Part shown: piece after piece, positions 7,068 to 14,825 of the stretch
Numbering within the stretch: the first letter of the stretch is position 1
Layout of the letters: the number at the start of each line of letters is the position of its first letter
NCBI GenBank assembly: GCA_009784095.1
Contig: WRDL01000024.1
Location: forward strand, 1 to 14,825
Length of the DNA: 14,825 bases
Reading direction: 5' to 3'
Source: Coriobacteriia bacterium
Lineage (GTDB): Bacteria > Actinomycetota > Coriobacteriia > WRKU01
Program-made: the position numbers and the translations under genes
The notes under the pieces: generated by a model
Database searches by the model: none
Told to the model about the DNA's origin: nothing
Seen by the model: only the letters and a program-made list of their open reading frames with translations

Positions 7068-7760
7068 CTAAGCTTTCTCTTGTGCAGAGTCGACCGCTTT
7101 GCGCAAGGCGCGATACGCTGCGATCGGATCTGCTTCTCCCAATACCGCGTTTCCCGCGACCAGACACGTTGCACCTGCACGCACCATCGCCGGCGCCGTA
7201 CGCGGATTGATACCTCCGTCGATCATGATGATCGGGTCGACACCACGCTCCTCGCATATCTCCTTGAGGTGGATGCATTTGTCGACCGCGCGACCGATAA
7301 AGGACTGCCCGCCAAAACCGGGATTGACGCTCATTAACATGACCAGGTCGACGTCCTCGATCACATCCTCGATGATATGCAGAGATGAACCGGGGTTGAC
7401 CACCACACCTGCTAGAATACCCGCATCCTTGATCGCTTGGATAACGCGATGCAGATGGATGCAGGATTCCGCATGCACCGAAATGATCCGGGGATCGACA
7501 TCGATATACCATTCGAGTGTCTCATCGGTATTGGTGATCATAAGATGAACGTCGAGCGGAATTTCCGTATTCTCCTTTATGGCTTTGATGATAGGAGGCC
7601 CGAATGTCAGATTGGGCACGAAATGACCGTCCATGACGTCACAGTGCAACAGGTCGGCGCCGACTTCCTCCATCAATACGATCGCCTCGCCCAGACGCGT
7701 GAAATCAGATGATAAAAGTGAGGGCGCGATCAACACGTGCGACGAGTCAATTCCCTTCAT
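7068..7760 (-). CDS. rpe: Ribulose-phosphate 3-epimerase
   Basis: A 230-residue TIM-barrel enzyme of typical length that interconverts ribulose-5-phosphate and xylulose-5-phosphate in the pentose phosphate pathway. Diagnostic segments are IAPSLLSSDF at 11-20, HCDVMDGHFVPNLTFGP at 39-55, LDVHLM at 69-74, MSVNPGFGGQSF near 140-152 and IMIDGGI near 178-184. The metal-binding and catalytic residues H39, D41 and H72 and the Asp of IDGGI are present. The start is ATG preceded by AGGAG. It lies 8 bases after gpsA, so the two are probably co-transcribed. A related enzyme, allulose-6-phosphate epimerase, is less likely because the sequence follows the Rpe signatures throughout. Confidence 0.96.
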   Translation of the reverse strand: MKGIDSSHVLIAPSLLSSDFTRLGEAIVLMEEVGADLLHCDVMDGHFVPNLTFGPPIIKAIKENTEIPLDVHLMITNTDETLEWYIDVDPRIISVHAESCIHLHRVIQAIKDAGILAGVVVNPGSSLHIIEDVIEDVDLVMLMSVNPGFGGQSFIGRAVDKCIHLKEICEERGVDPIIMIDGGINPRTAPAMVRAGATCLVAGNAVLGEADPIAAYRALRKAVDSAQEKA

Positions 7761-7768
7761 AGATGCTC

Positions 7769-8773
7769 CTACTCCGATCGTTGAGGACGGGCCATCAGTA
7801 TCGCCATGACCTGTGCAAGATCAGCATCCTCATATAACATACTATACACCGCTTCAGTCAGCGGCATGTCGATTCCTTTTTGGTGCGCCAGTTCATTGAT
7901 CGAACGGCACGCGAGCGCTCCCTCTGCGACCATATGGGTCCGCTCTTCGAACGCCTCAAGTGATCCACCATGAGCGATCTCTTCTCCCAGCGCCCGGTTG
8001 CGCGAATGCTTCGAGGTGCAGGTGACGATCAGATCTCCCATGCCTGCCAGCCCCATGTAGGTCATTGGGTTGGCGCCCATCGCCTCTCCCAGACGTGCCA
8101 TTTCAGCCAGTCCGCGGGTCATCAGCGCTGCTTTTGTGTTGTCACCCATCTCAAGTCCATCAGCAACACCGCAAGCGATCGCGACCACGTTCTTACCTGC
8201 TCCGCACAACTCGACGCCGATCAGGTCGTCGTTGGTGTAGACACGGAACAGGTCGGTACCGAAAAGTTCTGCGAAGAACTCTGCGGTCTGCGGGTCGGCT
8301 GATGCGACGGTGGTCGCGCCGGGCAGTCCCCTGCTGACCTCCTCGGCGTGATTGGGACCGGACAGCGCTGCAAGACGCCTCGGGTTGCCCAAAACCTCTT
8401 CGAGGATATCGGTCATCAGATAGGACGTGCCGCATTCGACCCCTTTGCTCAAAATGATGATCGGGATCTCTTCGCCGGCGGTCCCGACGCCGACCATGTC
8501 CTTCATCGATTCAGCGGTCGCTCTCACGCCCACGCTGGGCGTTACCATCACGATAGCATCGACATCGACGAGCGCCTCCTTGATGATCGAAGTCGCACTG
8601 ACTCGATCAGAGAAGTACACATCGATCAGGTATTCGGAGTTGTGATGCTCCTTGGTGATCGCTTCAGCTATCTCAGGTTCACGCGCCCACATCAAAACGT
8701 CATAACCTTTACTGTCGAGAAGCCACGCCACCGCGCTGCCCCACGACCCTGCTCCAATGACCGAAACTCTCAT
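7769..8773 (-). CDS. gpsA: Glycerol-3-phosphate dehydrogenase [NAD(P)+]
   Basis: A 334-residue cytoplasmic enzyme that reduces dihydroxyacetone phosphate to sn-glycerol-3-phosphate, the starting backbone for membrane lipids. The Rossmann motif GAGSWG is at 7-12, a SKGVE segment at 109-113, SGPNHAEE at 138-145, and GAGKN at 191-195 with the expected catalytic K194. GLAGMGDLIVTCTSKHSRNR, C-terminal to these, is the family signature that binds the product. The SGPNHAEE segment replaces the SGPSFA form seen in proteobacteria; this looks like lineage variation. The ribosome-binding site is weak. It follows plsY after 36 bases, and plsY uses its product, so the neighbourhood supports the call. Confidence 0.96.
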   Translation of the reverse strand: MRVSVIGAGSWGSAVAWLLDSKGYDVLMWAREPEIAEAITKEHHNSEYLIDVYFSDRVSATSIIKEALVDVDAIVMVTPSVGVRATAESMKDMVGVGTAGEEIPIIILSKGVECGTSYLMTDILEEVLGNPRRLAALSGPNHAEEVSRGLPGATTVASADPQTAEFFAELFGTDLFRVYTNDDLIGVELCGAGKNVVAIACGVADGLEMGDNTKAALMTRGLAEMARLGEAMGANPMTYMGLAGMGDLIVTCTSKHSRNRALGEEIAHGGSLEAFEERTHMVAEGALACRSINELAHQKGIDMPLTEAVYSMLYEDADLAQVMAILMARPQRSE

Positions 8774-8809
8774 CTGTTTGTTCTCGCTTCTCTCATTAAT
8801 CGGGATCTG

Positions 8810-9463
8810 TCACAACCTTTTTGACTTTCCAAGGGTCAGCTTATTCTCATTACCGGCACGAAGACGGACAATATTCTCACGGTGCAGCCACAAGATGAAA
8901 AGACCTGCCACTGCACCGGATACGATCAAAGGTAGATATCGAGTCGGTTCGAAGAACGCGATCAGGACAGGCAACATACATGCCGCGACGATCGAACCCA
9001 AGCCGACATAGCCGCTGATCAGGGCAACTCCCACCAATATGGCAAGCTCGATAAATATCAGCGGGGGCCACAGCGCTAATGCAGCGCCTCCGGCGACTGC
9101 GACCCCTTTCCCGCCACGAAAGCTCAACCACGGCGAGAACGCGTGGCCTGCGATCACCGCGATGATCGCCAGACCTATCGCCCACTGTGATCCGCCCAGC
9201 CCGAATTGTTCTGATGGAACGATCAGCTGTCGAGCGAGCATGATGGCAAGCCACCCTTTGAAGATATCGACGAGCGCGGTCACGATGCCGGCGGTCAACC
9301 CCATCGCACGTGCAGTATTGGTTGCACCGGTCGCGCCTGAGCCGAACTCGCGTGGATCGACACCGTAGACATATTTTCCCAAAAGGTATGAGGTCGGGAT
9401 CGAACCGAGCAAGAACGCCTCGATCGCAACAAGGATAAGTCGCGTCCCATATGCAGCACTCAT
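8810..9463 (-). CDS. plsY: Acyl-phosphate:glycerol-3-phosphate acyltransferase PlsY
   Basis: A 217-residue integral membrane protein counted from the ATG at 9463, with five predicted hydrophobic segments. The three PlsY motifs are visible: GSGATGATNTARAMG at 41-55, AGHAFSPWLSFRGGKGVA at 105-122, and LHRENIVRLRAGNENKL at 193-209. The enzyme adds the first acyl chain, from acyl-phosphate, to glycerol-3-phosphate at the inner face of the membrane. Its substrate enzyme gpsA is next downstream and the second acyltransferase plsC lies upstream in the same run; plsX is not in the window. The start is ambiguous: a TTG at 9466 precedes the ATG directly, and AGGGA lies 7 bases from the TTG but 10 from the ATG. 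The gene follows der by 12 bases (9 with the TTG). Confidence 0.95.
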   Translation of the reverse strand: MSAAYGTRLILVAIEAFLLGSIPTSYLLGKYVYGVDPREFGSGATGATNTARAMGLTAGIVTALVDIFKGWLAIMLARQLIVPSEQFGLGGSQWAIGLAIIAVIAGHAFSPWLSFRGGKGVAVAGGAALALWPPLIFIELAILVGVALISGYVGLGSIVAACMLPVLIAFFEPTRYLPLIVSGAVAGLFILWLHRENIVRLRAGNENKLTLGKSKRL

Positions 9464-9475
9464 CAAAGGTGTTCC

Positions 9476-10783
9476 CTACGCTTTCGACTTGAATCGAAGG
9501 AAGATCGGGGTCCCAACGAAACCGAACCGCTCTCGCATCCGGTTCTCTATGTAGCGTTCGAAATTCTCGTCGACCAGATCGGGATGATTGGCAAAGAAGG
9601 TGAATCCCGGCGGCTCGGTGCGCGTCTGGGTCACGTAGTTTATTCGAAGAGTACGCCCACGTTTATTGACGGTGTGTCCGAATTCGCGTAGCTCACTTAA
9701 AAGCTTGTTGAGCTGGCTGGTCGGGATCTCTTTGCAATAGTTGTGATAGACCTCGTCGATCATTTTCCATATCTTCTGGACATTCTTGCCGGTCAGAGCG
9801 CTCATGCGGATCACCGGCGCCCAGCCAACGAACATCAGCCGATCCTCAATAAGGTCGAGCAGTAAGTTTCGTTCATACTCGTCGAGCATCAGATCCCATT
9901 TGTTGAGGATCACGATCATGGCGCAACCGCGCTCCTTCGCATAGCTGGCGACCCGTTGGTCCTGATCGGTCAGGCCTACTTCGGAATCAACGATCAGTAG
10001 CGCAACATCGCACATGTCGATCGCGCGCATTGCGCGGACGAATCCGTAGTACTCCACGTCTTCATTGATGATGCCCAACCGACGAAGCCCTGCCGTATCG
10101 ATGAATCGATAGAGCTGCCCATCGTGCTCGACATTGGTATCTATCGCGTCTCGTGTGGTACCGGCCACTTCGCTCACGATCGAGCGATCGTAGCCTACCA
10201 ATCGATTGGTGATCGAGGACTTTCCGGCATTCGGCCGACCGATGACCGCGACCTTTATCGCGCCGTCATCGATCTCGAGTTCAGCATCAGGCAAGTCCCT
10301 GACGATCTCGTCGAGAAGGTCCCCGGTACCGTTTCCATGCGTCGCGCTGATAGGCCACGGCGTTCCCAGACCAAGATTCCAGAACTCATAGGTCTCTTGC
10401 TCCGAGCCTGGGTTGTCGACCTTGTTGACCGCGAGGAACACCGGGGTATTAGAACGTTTCAATAACTTTGCAATATCTTCGTCGTCAGGTGTCAGACCGG
10501 TCTTGCCGTCGACGATGAAGATGATCGCATCAGCTTCGTGGGTCGCCATCTCGGCTTGCAGGCGGATGCTCGCTTGAAACACATCGTCCTTGTTCATCTC
10601 GATCCCGCCCGTATCCACGAGCATGAAGTGCTTGCCACACCAATCCGCGGTGTGATAACTGCGATCTCTTGTCACTCCGCGCTGTTCATGCACGATGGCA
10701 TCATCGCGCCCCACGATACGATTGATCAAAGTCGATTTACCGACATTCGGACGTCCTACGACCGCTACCAGTGGAAGATTCAT
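9476..10783 (-). CDS. der: Ribosome-assembly GTPase Der (EngA)
   Basis: A 435-residue protein with the tandem GTPase layout unique to Der. Domain 1 has GRPNVGKST at 10-18, DTGG at 57-60 and NKVD at 120-123. Domain 2 has GRPNAGKSS at 182-190, DTAG at 229-232 and NKWD at 294-297. The KH-like domain occupies about 350-435. The protein binds the 50S subunit and is needed for its late assembly. The start ATG has an almost ideal ribosome-binding site, AAAGGAGGTG at 10798-10789, placed 7 bases upstream. It overlaps the DUF512 stop codon by 4 bases (ATGA), so the two are translationally linked. Confidence 0.97.
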   Translation of the reverse strand: MNLPLVAVVGRPNVGKSTLINRIVGRDDAIVHEQRGVTRDRSYHTADWCGKHFMLVDTGGIEMNKDDVFQASIRLQAEMATHEADAIIFIVDGKTGLTPDDEDIAKLLKRSNTPVFLAVNKVDNPGSEQETYEFWNLGLGTPWPISATHGNGTGDLLDEIVRDLPDAELEIDDGAIKVAVIGRPNAGKSSITNRLVGYDRSIVSEVAGTTRDAIDTNVEHDGQLYRFIDTAGLRRLGIINEDVEYYGFVRAMRAIDMCDVALLIVDSEVGLTDQDQRVASYAKERGCAMIVILNKWDLMLDEYERNLLLDLIEDRLMFVGWAPVIRMSALTGKNVQKIWKMIDEVYHNYCKEIPTSQLNKLLSELREFGHTVNKRGRTLRINYVTQTRTEPPGFTFFANHPDLVDENFERYIENRMRERFGFVGTPIFLRFKSKA

Positions 10784-12126
10784 GCTGCCACCTCCTTTAT
10801 CGCGTCGAGCAGACCTTCTGCGTCGTCAGAGACGATTATCGCAGCCGCTTCGATCGCTTCGGCGATCATCTCCGGAGAGTATCCGTCCAACGTGAGATCG
10901 TCGTCATTGAATATCGACCACGGTATCACATAGGTCGTCTCACCTTCGAAGTGCTGATCATCATACCGTATCGAGTGTACGACATCGGTGCCGGTCAACA
11001 GCCCGGTCACGTTGATGTTCCCACCGAAAAACTCATTCTTGACAGGGAGTAATCGCGTCTTTCCACCTGCGTGTAGTGCGCTGAGAGTCCCAAGCATCGT
11101 TTCGATCGTCAATTCGCCGGTCACGATAGTGAGTTTCTCGCATTCGTTCGGAAGTGTCGCGAGCGCAACGCTGAGCGCATCGTAGTGCTCGCGGATCCCT
11201 TCGATATAGGTGTGCACGATACCGATCCCGTTCTCGTACTGAGGATAATCGTCATACCATTCGGTCGTGGGGAAAGGAGCGTGCGCGTAAATGTAGAATT
11301 CGTCAGCCAGATACACCCATGTACGTCCGGTCTCCTCACGTGAGCGGAATTGATAGGTCTGTACCTGAGATATCACTCGTGCCGCAGCCTCGCGTTCGTC
11401 GAAGCTTTGAGGAGGTTTTCCGGCGATATCGATCGTGAACTTGGTGTAGGCGACCGGAACGATACCGACCGAGAGTATCTGCGAACGGTACTCTTCCAAA
11501 TACTCGAGGGTATTGTCGAGGACCGTCCCATCATTGATCCCGGGAACGAGCACGATGCTCACGTGTAGCTCGATCCCTAAAGCAACCAGTTCCTCGAATA
11601 CCTCCAGCGCGCGTCCTTGCGCAGGTCCCATCAATCGGGTACGTACGTCGGGGTCCGCCGCATGCAGCGATACATAGAGTGGCGAGATGTGCTGCTCGAT
11701 GATACGGGCGATGTCTGCGTCGGTCATATTGGTGAGTGTGATGAAATTTCCCTCGTAGAACGAGAGACGATAATCGTCATCTTTGAGGTAGAGACTACTT
11801 CGTAACCCTTTAGGGAGCTGATCCATAAAACAGAAGGCACAGGCATTCGCGCAGGTGCGTATACCGTCGAAAAGCATATCGGCGAACTCGATGCCCCATT
11901 CTTCTTCATCGTCCGCGCGCGATAATTTGAGCACGCGTTCGACCTCTTCATCAAGCATCGTCAGCTCAAGTTGATCAGCATCGCTATACCAGAGCCAGTC
12001 GAATACATCATGCAGGTCATTTCCGTTCACCGACAGAATCTGATCGCCCGCGCAAATCCCCGCGCGTTCGGCGATGCTTCCTGCATCGACCGCTTGCACA
12101 AGGCCCCCTTGAATAGCTCGGACCAT
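10780..12126 (-). CDS. DUF512 protein: PDZ-like domain plus radical SAM (COG1625)
   Basis: A 448-residue protein of unknown function. Residues about 5-65 resemble a small PDZ domain (SIAERAGICAGDQILSVNG at 17-35). Residues from about 85 carry a radical SAM core with TCANACAFCF at 91-100, the CX3CX2C motif (C92, C96, C99) that binds a 4Fe-4S cluster and S-adenosylmethionine, followed by MDQLPKGLR and an LYVSLHA strand. The C-terminal two-fifths match the DUF512 region (GINDG, TGELTIETM and GLLTGTDV segments). This order is typical of COG1625 Fe-S oxidoreductases, whose substrate is not known. The ATG start has AGGAG about 10 bases upstream and lies 1 base after ispH. Its stop overlaps the der start by 4 bases, and the DUF512-der-plsY-gpsA order is also found in clostridia, hinting at a link to ribosome assembly or translation. 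Confidence 0.9.
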   Translation of the reverse strand: MVRAIQGGLVQAVDAGSIAERAGICAGDQILSVNGNDLHDVFDWLWYSDADQLELTMLDEEVERVLKLSRADDEEEWGIEFADMLFDGIRTCANACAFCFMDQLPKGLRSSLYLKDDDYRLSFYEGNFITLTNMTDADIARIIEQHISPLYVSLHAADPDVRTRLMGPAQGRALEVFEELVALGIELHVSIVLVPGINDGTVLDNTLEYLEEYRSQILSVGIVPVAYTKFTIDIAGKPPQSFDEREAAARVISQVQTYQFRSREETGRTWVYLADEFYIYAHAPFPTTEWYDDYPQYENGIGIVHTYIEGIREHYDALSVALATLPNECEKLTIVTGELTIETMLGTLSALHAGGKTRLLPVKNEFFGGNINVTGLLTGTDVVHSIRYDDQHFEGETTYVIPWSIFNDDDLTLDGYSPEMIAEAIEAAAIIVSDDAEGLLDAIKEVAA

Positions 12127-12127
12127 A

Positions 12128-12961
12128 CTAACTCATCTCCTCGATGCGCTCGACCACACCTGCCATTTGAGCCCCCGGTGTGGAGGCTCCCGCGGTGACT
12201 CCGACGATTTTTGCATCGGAGAACCAGGAGGGATCGAGCTCTTCGGAGGTTTCCACGTGGTGGGTCGCCTCATTTACCTGACGACAGATCTGAGTCAGCC
12301 GAGATGTGTTGCCGCTGTTGTGCCCGCCGACTACGACCATGACATCGACTTCGCCGGCAAGTTCTGCCGCCGCTGCCTGGCGTTTGGAAGTTGCATCACA
12401 TATGGTATTGAATATCCGGAGCTCGCTGACACGCGGTAACAGGTCTTGAACGACGTCCTCAAGTACATCAGCCATCTGAGTCGTCTGCACGACCACCCCG
12501 ACCATACGGTTCCCTAAACGGGGAGGAAGCTCGGCCGCGCTCTGGATCACGATGACGCTCTCGCCGGCGCGTGCGCGGATCGCTGAAACCTCGGGATGAT
12601 CCGCTTCACCTACGATGACCACCAAATAACCGTCGGCTGCGAGCTTCTCAGCAGATTCCTGCGCTTTGCTCACATGAGGACAGGTCGCGTCTACCACGGT
12701 CAGCCCTCGTTTACTCGCTTCTTCGATCACCTCAGGTGCCACTCCGTGGCTGCGGATTATGAGTGTGCCGCCACCGACCTCGTCGATCGTCTCGGCGACC
12801 TGTACTCCTTGCTCTTGCAGGGAGGCGACCGCCTGAGGATTATGGATGAGCGGACCGAACGAGTGGACCTCGTGAGCGTTCTCGGCAGCCTGTTGTGCGA
12901 GTTTGAGTGCCCGCTCGACTCCGTAGCAGACCCCGGCGTAGCGTGCGATCTTCACTTCCAT
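12128..12961 (-). CDS. ispH: 4-hydroxy-3-methylbut-2-enyl diphosphate reductase
   Basis: A 277-residue Fe-S enzyme that carries out the last step of the MEP pathway, reducing HMBPP to IPP and DMAPP. Conserved features are GVCYGVERA at 10-18 with C12, GPLIHNP at 36-42 with H40, VDATCPHV at 90-97 with C94, GEADHPEV at 118-125 with H122, and NTICDATSKRQ at 185-195 with C188. The three cysteines ligate the cluster. The start is ATG after AGGAG with a normal spacer; the upstream plsC stop codon lies inside this ribosome-binding region. It is a single-domain form without the ribosomal S1 fusion seen in some clostridia. It is a likely client of the IscS/IscU machinery further along the window. Confidence 0.97.
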   Translation of the reverse strand: MEVKIARYAGVCYGVERALKLAQQAAENAHEVHSFGPLIHNPQAVASLQEQGVQVAETIDEVGGGTLIIRSHGVAPEVIEEASKRGLTVVDATCPHVSKAQESAEKLAADGYLVVIVGEADHPEVSAIRARAGESVIVIQSAAELPPRLGNRMVGVVVQTTQMADVLEDVVQDLLPRVSELRIFNTICDATSKRQAAAAELAGEVDVMVVVGGHNSGNTSRLTQICRQVNEATHHVETSEELDPSWFSDAKIVGVTAGASTPGAQMAGVVERIEEMS

Positions 12962-12970
12962 GACATTCTC

Positions 12971-13669
12971 CTACAATTCACGCGCCTCATCCCTCAACCG
13001 TCGGATCGAGATCATCAGTTCATCGGTGATCTTTTGTACTTTTTCTTTACGGCGTCCCTCGAATCGATCGGGGTAGATCGGCTCCCCGATCAGAAAGGTC
13101 ACCTGCGGAAAACGTGGCAGAACTTTTCCCTCAACGTTTATCTCATCGGTTCCGGCGATCCCGATCGGAACAATAGGGACTGAAGTTCGCTGTGCCAAAT
13201 ACGCCGCTCCTCCGAGCGCTTCGCCCATCGCGGATGGGTCACTACCACCGCGCACGCGTGTACCCTCAGGAAAGATCGCGACCCACTCGCCTTTCTTAAG
13301 CAGGTCGGTCGCTCGATTGATCATCAGCCGATCGGCGGTCCCTCGCTCGACCGGCATCGCACCGACCGAGTCGATGAACCATGCGAGCAGACGCCCCTTC
13401 AATCCCGAGACCTTGTAGAGCTCTGATTTAGCGACAAAATGGGGCTGTTTGGGAAGTCGTGTGCACCACATGATCACTGAATCGAGTAGCGAGACATGGT
13501 TGGCACTCAATATCGCGCCCCCTTCGGGAAGATTCTCAGCACCGATGACCCGAACACGCCACAACGCCAAGACGATACGCGCAGGTCCCGCCTTGATGAA
13601 GCGCGCAAGACCCCATTTGGGGGCTTCCTCACCGTAGAACGGAAGACCGCGTCGCAGCTCGGCTTTCAT
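12971..13669 (-). CDS. plsC: 1-acyl-sn-glycerol-3-phosphate acyltransferase
   Basis: A 232-residue membrane-associated acyltransferase. NHVSLLD at 57-63 is the HX4D catalytic motif (H58, D63) and FPEGTR at 133-138 is the phosphate-binding motif. PHFVAKSEL at 76-84 and PIVPIGI nearer the C-terminus complete the usual four blocks. It adds the second acyl chain to lysophosphatidic acid, following PlsY in the same gene run. The ATG overlaps the cmk stop codon by 4 bases (ATGA). The ribosome-binding site is weak, so translation probably depends on reinitiation after cmk. It is short and has only a weak N-terminal hydrophobic stretch, in line with peripheral attachment. Confidence 0.94.
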   Translation of the reverse strand: MKAELRRGLPFYGEEAPKWGLARFIKAGPARIVLALWRVRVIGAENLPEGGAILSANHVSLLDSVIMWCTRLPKQPHFVAKSELYKVSGLKGRLLAWFIDSVGAMPVERGTADRLMINRATDLLKKGEWVAIFPEGTRVRGGSDPSAMGEALGGAAYLAQRTSVPIVPIGIAGTDEINVEGKVLPRFPQVTFLIGEPIYPDRFEGRRKEKVQKITDELMISIRRLRDEAREL

Positions 13670-14343
13670 TCGAGACCATCCACCGCACGTGCCAGATCGA
13701 CGATCGTATTGGTCACATGATCGATCGTCATGATCGTCGAGTCGATCAGATGCGCGTCTTCTGCCGCCATCAGAGGTGAATGAAGACGGTTGGTATCGTA
13801 GTCGTCTCGGCGAATGATGTCGGCGAGTATGCGATCATAATCAAAATCGATCTCGCGTTCACGATTCTGAGCGGCACGACGACGAGCACGCTCTTCAGCT
13901 CCCGCGGTCAAAAATACCTTTACCTCAGCATCAGGAAAGACCACGGTGCCGATATCGCGACCTTCTACCACGTAATCATCGCGCCGTCCCAGTTCACGCT
14001 GTTGGGCGACCAAAGCTTCTCGGACCGCTTGGTGAGCCGAGACCGGGCTGACCGCTTTGTCGATCTGCGCGCAGCGGATCTCATCGGTGACCTCCTTGCC
14101 CGCTATGAAGATACGTGACGGTAAGGACTCATTCTCGTTGAATCCGAATTCGATCGCGTCGCGCTCAGCGAGTTCGCAGAGCGCTTCGCTGTCGTCATAG
14201 GAGACCTCCAGATCACGTGCGCGCACCGCTACCGCGCGATACATCGCGCCGGTATCAAGATAACGAAAGCCCAATATCTGGGCAACCATTTTCGCTATCG
14301 TTGATTTGCCTGAACCTGCCGGGCCGTCAATCGCAATAATCAC
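13666..14343 (-). CDS. cmk: (d)CMP kinase
   Basis: A 225-residue cytoplasmic nucleotide kinase that phosphorylates CMP and dCMP. The P-loop GPAGSGKST is at 7-15, YLDTGAMYRA at 28-37 is the cytidylate kinase signature, and DDYVVEGRDIGTVVFPDAEVK covers the CMP-binding region, followed by a lid segment (AEERARRRAAQ). The start is GTG with AGGGGAG just upstream. It is the first gene of a tightly packed series with plsC, ispH, DUF512, der and plsY, and a TATAAT box lies about 40 bases before it. Cmk beside plsC and ispH is a common arrangement in Gram-positive genomes. Confidence 0.97.
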   Translation of the reverse strand: MIIAIDGPAGSGKSTIAKMVAQILGFRYLDTGAMYRAVAVRARDLEVSYDDSEALCELAERDAIEFGFNENESLPSRIFIAGKEVTDEIRCAQIDKAVSPVSAHQAVREALVAQQRELGRRDDYVVEGRDIGTVVFPDAEVKVFLTAGAEERARRRAAQNREREIDFDYDRILADIIRRDDYDTNRLHSPLMAAEDAHLIDSTIMTIDHVTNTIVDLARAVDGLE

Positions 14344-14383
14344 TCATGCTCCCCTATGCTTCGCACGATCATACTATTGTTCC

Positions 14384-14389
14384 ATTATA
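14384..14389 (-). promoter_or_regulatory. Probable -10 element of the cmk operon promoter
   Basis: TATAAT, a perfect consensus, is read on the minus strand at 14389-14384. It would start transcription near 14377, leaving a leader of about 34 bases that includes the AGGGGAG ribosome-binding site of cmk. The hexamer 17 bases upstream (GCAGAG) is a poor -35. GTTC and GAAC half-sites flank the box with 9 bases between them, which may be chance. The rest of the 160-base spacer up to 14503 shows no clear terminator for the upstream aminotransferase gene. Confidence 0.55.
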
Positions 14390-14503
14390 CCGAACACGAC
14401 CGACACCTCTGCATCACCGCTGAACCGTTACATGAGGTCCACGTGACGACACAGCAACATCCAGAAGCTGAAACTTGCACCTGACGATCAATGATCGCGC
14501 GTG

Positions 14504-14825
14504 TTATATGAGTTGTTCTGCTTTTAGTTTCTCGAATGCCTCTATGATTCGGGATGTCTCGTCTTCGGAGCCTATGCCCACCCGTAACGCATTGCCTCCT
14601 CCGAAACTGCGTACGATGATACCTTTTTTAAGAAGCGCATCGAACACTTCCTGCGCACGATCCGCTTGGATCCAGACGAAGTTCGTCTGTGAGGGCGCGT
14701 AGGAGATAGCAAGTCGGTCGAACGCCTCTTGCAGTCGTTGACGTTGCTGCGCGTTATCCTCGATCCGTCGCGCTAGTTCGGTCTCATCAGCAAGAGAGGC
14801 GATCGCCATCTTTTGAGCGACGCTA
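14504..14825 (-). CDS. hisC: Histidinol-phosphate/aromatic aminotransferase, C-terminal part
   Basis: The right edge cuts this gene; 106 C-terminal residues are visible (14824-14507), reading inward from SVAQKMAIASLADE to the stop at 14504-14506. Recognisable pieces are NFVWIQ, the segment KKGIIVRSFGG, and LRVGIGSEDET near the end, where the arginine of LRV is the substrate-phosphate or carboxylate-binding residue of HisC-like class I/II PLP aminotransferases. HisC converts imidazole-acetol phosphate to histidinol phosphate. Aminotransferases next to cmk in Gram-positive genomes may also serve tyrosine or phenylalanine synthesis, so the substrate is open. The PLP lysine lies outside the window. 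The gene is separated from cmk by 160 bases. Confidence 0.82.
   Translation of the reverse strand, partial: SVAQKMAIASLADETELARRIEDNAQQRQRLQEAFDRLAISYAPSQTNFVWIQADRAQEVFDALLKKGIIVRSFGGGNALRVGIGSEDETSRIIEAFEKLKAEQLI

Noticed and set aside
7048..7069. GCGCG / CGCGC hairpin between rpe and iscS
   Set aside because: The stem is 5 pairs with a 10-base loop and no T tract; this is not convincing as a terminator or riboswitch.
6306..7337. A 343-residue plus-strand open frame antisense to iscS and rpe
   Set aside because: It lies opposite two clearly conserved enzymes, has no recognisable domain, and its composition is that of a reverse-complement shadow.
14379..14395. GTTC-N9-GAAC around the cmk -10 as a second LexA box
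   Set aside because: The half-sites are in the reverse order with the wrong spacing for a LexA operator; probably chance.
14485..14497. CGATCA-A-TGATCG inverted repeat downstream of the aminotransferase gene as an intrinsic terminator
   Set aside because: The perfect form leaves a one-base loop; a realistic stem is only 4 pairs, and no T run follows on the minus strand.

Overview
The window looks like chromosomal housekeeping DNA from an anaerobe-type actinobacterium, most likely of the class Coriobacteriia. This placement is inferred from protein character and gene order, not from a search. GC content is intermediate. The run cmk-plsC-ispH-(DUF512 radical SAM)-der-plsY-gpsA resembles the order in Clostridia and Coriobacteriia. 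A COG1579 zinc-ribbon gene beside an RNase HI gene is an actinobacterial arrangement. No rRNA, tRNA, CRISPR array, insertion sequence or phage gene is visible, and no intergenic stretch reaches 300 bases.

Layout, left to right. (1) Positions 1-1621 form a divergent DNA-repair pair: the 5' part of an endonuclease IV gene (nfo, minus) and a DNA polymerase IV gene (dinB, plus). Their 55-base shared spacer holds a perfect GAAC-N4-GTTC palindrome, the core of Gram-positive/actinobacterial LexA (SOS) boxes, and dinB appears to be leaderless. (2) Positions 1631-5725, minus, hold a tightly overlapping operon read right to left: iscU, mnmA, a PHP-family histidinol phosphatase, a COG1579 coiled-coil zinc-ribbon protein, and a fused RNase HI/QueD protein. 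All four junctions overlap (29, 13, 16 and 11 bases). (3) Positions 5808-8773 hold iscS, rpe and gpsA. (4) Positions 8810-14343 hold plsY, der, a DUF512 PDZ/radical SAM protein, ispH, plsC and cmk, mostly with overlaps or gaps below 13 bases, behind a TATAAT promoter. (5) Positions 14504-14825 are the 3' end of a histidinol-phosphate/aromatic aminotransferase gene that runs off the window.

The genes form connected groups. GpsA makes glycerol-3-phosphate, PlsY adds the first acyl chain and PlsC the second, giving phosphatidic acid. IscS and IscU mobilise sulfur and build Fe-S clusters. IscS probably also supplies MnmA, which thiolates U34 of tRNAs, while the QueD domain belongs to the route to queuosine at G34. 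IspH and the DUF512 protein are Fe-S enzymes and so likely clients of IscU. Der assembles 50S ribosomal subunits.

Most of the window is conserved core. The points that stand out are the RNase HI-QueD fusion beside COG1579 (mycobacteria have RNase HI-CobC in that slot), the shared SOS box between nfo and dinB, a palindrome over the likely iscU promoter, and the uncharacterised radical SAM protein coupled to der. I found no clear evidence of a wholly new multi-gene system.
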